Below, in pieces: positions 61,597 to 64,000 of a stretch of 64,000 nucleotides of DNA. The stretch covers positions 1 through 64,000 of the forward strand of contig JAFXVT010000055.1 of assembly GCA_017534835.1 (NCBI GenBank), given 5' to 3'. The notes beneath the pieces were generated by a model, which saw nothing but the letters and a program-made list of their open reading frames with translations, searched no databases and was not told the DNA's origin. A program made the position numbers and the translations under genes. Source of the stretch: Ruminococcus sp. GTDB taxonomy: Bacteria; Bacillota; Clostridia; Oscillospirales; Ruminococcaceae. How positions within the stretch are numbered: position 1 is the stretch's first letter; every line of letters starts with the position of its first letter.

Positions 61597-61770
61597 AGGC
61601 AATACCGCACAAAGATTGTGCTGAAGATGCGCCGTGAGATTTTTCGTCAGATTGTATAGAAATTCCACAGGCATACTGACGTATGTCAAGGAATTTCTGT
61701 GCAAGATGGCGGAAAATATCCAAGCAGATTCAGTACAAAGACGTCAGGCGGTCTTTGTGCGGTGTTGCCT
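61597..61770. mobile_element. MITE-like element with 19-bp terminal inverted repeats
   Basis: Left end AGGCAATACCGCACAAAGA and right end (complement) AGGCAACACCGCACAAAGA differ at one base over 19. The interior contains GAAATTCC/GGAATTTC arms around CATACTGACGTATG, so the whole 174 bp can fold back. It starts on the base after the LRR stop codon and may supply its terminator. It encodes nothing convincing. Confidence 0.75.
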
Positions 61771-62607
61771 AAACGCTTTTAAGCTATCAAAAGAAAAGGC
61801 ATGGAGCTCAAACAGCTTCATGCCTTTTACTTTTCAGCAATATTCTATTGTCTGACTGTTTGCCTTTCAACAGCAGAGCTATCTCCCCTGCTGCGTTATC
61901 GCTGCATCTGTGCAGCCGAACCCACTTCACATTCATATTATTCTTTCTTTCCCAAGTTCCGGAAAGCTTCCGAGCTCTGACGATGCCGGTAACATCAGCC
62001 TGTCTGACTCTCATATCCATACAAACTATCGGCATATGTAACGTATCTGTAGCAAGTCGTTTTGAGTGAGTATGCTGAGTTCATCGCTCTCAGCGTATGC
62101 AACGTTTTATGATAGGGTCTGAGTATGTCTGCTGAACTGTTATTGAAGCTTTTATCGCCGTAATAACGGCATTTTTTGATATAAAACTATGTCTGCTATT
62201 CTCATTTTCTATAAAGCGTCCGTTTTTCTTTTTTATCGAACGCTGATGATATCTTAGTCTGCGATGAGTTGTGCAATTCCTTCACTGTTTCCGGATAAAG
62301 CTTTTGCTGCGTTTTATATTTCCGGCACATATCCCCCGAACTAAATAGCTGCTTTCGCGGTCTGTCCGGCGCATCTCAGCTCGTCCCCGGTTATTGCCGG
62401 GACCGGCTCCGCAGCCAGTTCAGTACCTGCACTATTTATTCGGGGCACTGCCGTTTCATGCTTCAGTTGCTTCTGAAGCACAGCCGGATATCCCCGCTAA
62501 GGGAAGTTGCGGCAGCACGTTCTGTCAGTATTTATTCTCATGATATTTCACCCTTTCTGCGTTTGTGGTTTTGGTACCGAATAGCTATCCTGTTTGATCG
62601 TAATTAT

Positions 62608-62642
62608 ATTATACCATACTGACTGTAACAGAAGCGTTACAG
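62608..62642 (-). promoter_or_regulatory. Possible promoter with overlapping palindrome
   Basis: Minus-strand TGGTATAAT (TATAAT at 62608-62613) has no proper -35; that place is taken by the palindrome CTGTAAC-agaagc-GTTACAG (62623-62642). This looks like an activator- or repressor-controlled promoter reading into the gene-poor region to the left. Confidence 0.45.
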
Positions 62643-62698
62643 CTTGGGCACTGTTTATGAACCATTTGTGAACTTTGGTTCAACTTTCTGTAAAAATA

Positions 62699-62735
62699 TA
62701 AGAGTGCCGCTCACATTCAGCGACACTCTTTGTAT
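62699..62735 (-). terminator. Terminator of the terminal two-component unit
   Basis: Minus-strand stem AAAGAGTGTCGCT/AGCGGCACTCTT, with two G-U or mismatched pairs and loop GAATGTG, followed by ATATTTTTAC. It lies about 55 bases past the regulator stop. Confidence 0.75.
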
Positions 62736-62789
62736 ACTATATGTATTAAAAACGTGATAGTCAACATTTCATTGTAAAATATAATATCT

Positions 62790-63500
62790 TCAGCACCAAC
62801 CGAACTCGTCGTTGAGCTCATCGACATTTCCCTCAACTGTGTAGGCAGACGTATTCAGTCCGATGCTGCCGTGACGCTTTACAACTATGTCAGTGATACC
62901 GGCATTTTCAAAGCTGTCGCACATATCCTTCACGAGCTGCCGCAGGAATCCCGCCTTGTCCGGAGCTCCGTCCCAGAGGACGCCAATAATGTCACCGTTA
63001 GTTGACATAGCTCCGTTTTTGTACACGAGATACGCGAAGAGCTCATTCGTCAGCTTGCGCTTGAAAACGAACTGTCCGCCGTTGAGGAATACCGCGAAAT
63101 GCCCCTTACAGCGCACGCGCAGGGTATTCGGCGACGCTGAGCCCACGGGATAACGCAGATGCCGCAAAGCGTCCCGGACGTCGTCCTCGTCGAAGGGCTT
63201 CTCGATAAAGCCGCTGCAGTACACTCTCAGCGCGTCACGCGCATACTCGGGGTGTCCCGTTACGAAGATGATGTTCAGCTCGGGATAGTTTTTCTCGATG
63301 TAGTGAGCCGCTTCTATACCGTTGAATCCCGGCATCTCGATATCGAGGAAGAGGATATCGGCTTTATGCTCGGAAAGCAGCTCTATCGCCTCTGTTGCAT
63401 TTGCGGCAGGGTAAAATTCTCCCTCAGGGTCGATTATCTCCATGAGCCGCTTCATCATCATTCTCGAAGCTTCACTGTCATCTGCAAAAATCGTTCTCAT
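62790..63500 (-). CDS. Response regulator with SARP-like winged-helix output
   Basis: A 236-residue regulator. Receiver domain 1-115 has acceptor Asp53 in FLDIEMPG, acidic pair Asp7/Asp8 and VTGHPEYARDALRV. The output domain (about 128-225; LRVRCKGHFAVFLNGGQFVF, KRKLTNELFAYLVYKNGAMS) looks like the OmpR/SARP-type winged helix, not the LytTR domain usually paired with this kind of kinase. It overlaps the kinase gene by 4 bases (ATGA), so the two are translated together. Its targets are unknown; the palindrome at 62623-62642 is a candidate. Confidence 0.88.
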   Translation of the reverse strand: MRTIFADDSEASRMMMKRLMEIIDPEGEFYPAANATEAIELLSEHKADILFLDIEMPGFNGIEAAHYIEKNYPELNIIFVTGHPEYARDALRVYCSGFIEKPFDEDDVRDALRHLRYPVGSASPNTLRVRCKGHFAVFLNGGQFVFKRKLTNELFAYLVYKNGAMSTNGDIIGVLWDGAPDKAGFLRQLVKDMCDSFENAGITDIVVKRHGSIGLNTSAYTVEGNVDELNDEFGWC

Positions 63501-64000
63501 TTACCCATGCCCCTTTCCTCCGATTCATACACTACGTTTCTGAGCGTTATCCTTGCGCAGGTGCCGTTTTCCCCGGGGATAAGCTCAAGCTCGCCCTTGC
63601 TGCCGACAGCAAGTCTCGCACGGACGTTTGCAACTCCGATGCCCTTGCGCTTCTCCTGCTTTTCCGTGAGAGTTATCTTCCCGTAGCCGATATCGCGCAC
63701 ATCTATAATTATACCGTCCTCTTCGTCGCGCTGTATTATCTGAACGATACCGCCGTTTTCGCGGGCAGCGATACCGTGACGGACGGCATTTTCAACAAGC
63801 GGCTCAACGCTGAGCGCCGGAAGCATGAAGTCCTTGTTGTCTATATCGTACTCGACAACGAGCTTGTCGCCGAAGTTCATCTTCTCAAGCGAGAGATATG
63901 CCTTGACGTTTTTAAGCTCCTGCTCGAAGGTTATAAGATGGCTGTTTCCGATATTGTCGAAATTCGAGCGCAGATAGCGTGAAAAATTCTTTATGCTTTC
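63497..64000 (-). CDS. LytS-type sensor histidine kinase, C-terminal part (5' end outside window)
   Basis: The frame is open to the window edge, giving 167 residues. It shows FSRYLRSNFD, ELKNVKAYLSLEKMNFGDKL after the missing phospho-acceptor region, the ATP-binding N box LPALSVEPLVENAVRHGI and the G region KGIGVANVRARLAVG. These are typical of the His_kinase/GHKL class found in LytS/YesM-type kinases. The sensor and membrane part lies beyond the window. It shares a transcript with the regulator at 62790. Confidence 0.92.
   Translation of the reverse strand, partial: ESIKNFSRYLRSNFDNIGNSHLITFEQELKNVKAYLSLEKMNFGDKLVVEYDIDNKDFMLPALSVEPLVENAVRHGIAARENGGIVQIIQRDEEDGIIIDVRDIGYGKITLTEKQEKRKGIGVANVRARLAVGSKGELELIPGENGTCARITLRNVVYESEERGMGK

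Larger units (their letters stand above)
61771..62789. other. Long intergenic region without a convincing gene
   Basis: About 1 kb. Seen in it: the terminator at 62699-62735, an extended -10 and palindrome at 62608-62642, and the CCGCTAAGGGAAG end of the palindromic repeat family (62494-62506). A minus-strand frame at about 62260-62470 has gene-like composition but in-frame stops. None of the short reading frames here shows a recognisable product with a good start. Confidence 0.6.

Noticed and set aside
61634..62069. Several frames of 60-75 residues after the LRR gene
   Set aside because: They lie in or next to the MITE-like element, with no ribosome sites and no similarity to known proteins.

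Overview
The window reads as a chromosomal segment of a low-GC Gram-positive, plant-fibre-degrading anaerobe of the Ruminococcus group, most like R. flavefaciens. This is an inference from family content: five dockerin-bearing proteins (one partial), a GH11-CBM22-GH10 xylanase, a CBM22-dockerin-CE1 esterase, Thr-rich linkers, a fermentative L-lactate dehydrogenase, a pyruvate-formate-lyase activase and a nine-gene V-type ATPase operon with a Na+-type K subunit. No rRNA gene or species marker is present, so the species is not proven.

Layout. 1-333: 3' end of a Thr-linker/dockerin protein. 450-880: promoter, four tRNAs (Val, Asp, Gly, Cys), terminator. 1202-9974: V-ATPase operon on the minus strand with tandem promoters. 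10080-15451: cca, pflA, ldh and two transglutaminase-like lipoproteins. 15445-17830: SulP permease (minus). 18028-21842: AraC/GyrI regulator, MutS-like ATPase, Notum/pectin-acetylesterase-like hydrolase. 21896-24505: amino-acid ABC uptake. 24547-29622: Bce-type module (FtsX permease, ATPase, response regulator, kinase; minus), divergent from a 26-codon hydrophobic peptide gene. 30105-34900: M4 metallopeptidase, EamA exporter, AlkZ-related protein. 34972-38083: xylanase. 38178-39108: duplicated-domain lipoprotein. 39115-40489: four truncated gene remnants. 40507-46735: methyltransferase, a second FtsX ABC exporter, a broken nitrilase gene, a YbaK-type deacylase and a DUF4143 ATPase (minus). 46920-54347: flavin reductase, CotH-dockerin protein (minus), ECF sigma factor with membrane partner, HD-GYP protein. 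54673-61596: feruloyl-esterase-like protein, MATE exporter, leucine-rich-repeat dockerin protein. 62790-64000: two-component pair, with the kinase cut by the window edge.

Working together. The secreted dockerin proteins (xylan backbone hydrolysis, ester removal, CotH, LRR) fit a cellulosome on the cell surface. Lactate dehydrogenase, the PFL activase and the V-ATPase fit fermentation with ion cycling. The ECF/membrane-partner pair, the HD-GYP protein, the Bce-type module and the terminal two-component pair are the signalling layer.

The most interesting unexplained material is non-coding: a palindromic repeat family with a conserved CCGTAA/TTACGG core (seen near 990, 24260, 38010, 54390 and partly 62494), a repeated promoter cassette with the same TTGCTATT -35 box (10080, 21896, 30105, 30200), and two MITE-like foldback elements (56552-56863 and 61597-61770). 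I saw no CRISPR array, prophage, intact transposase or rRNA. Promoters and terminators are calls by eye from sequence motifs.
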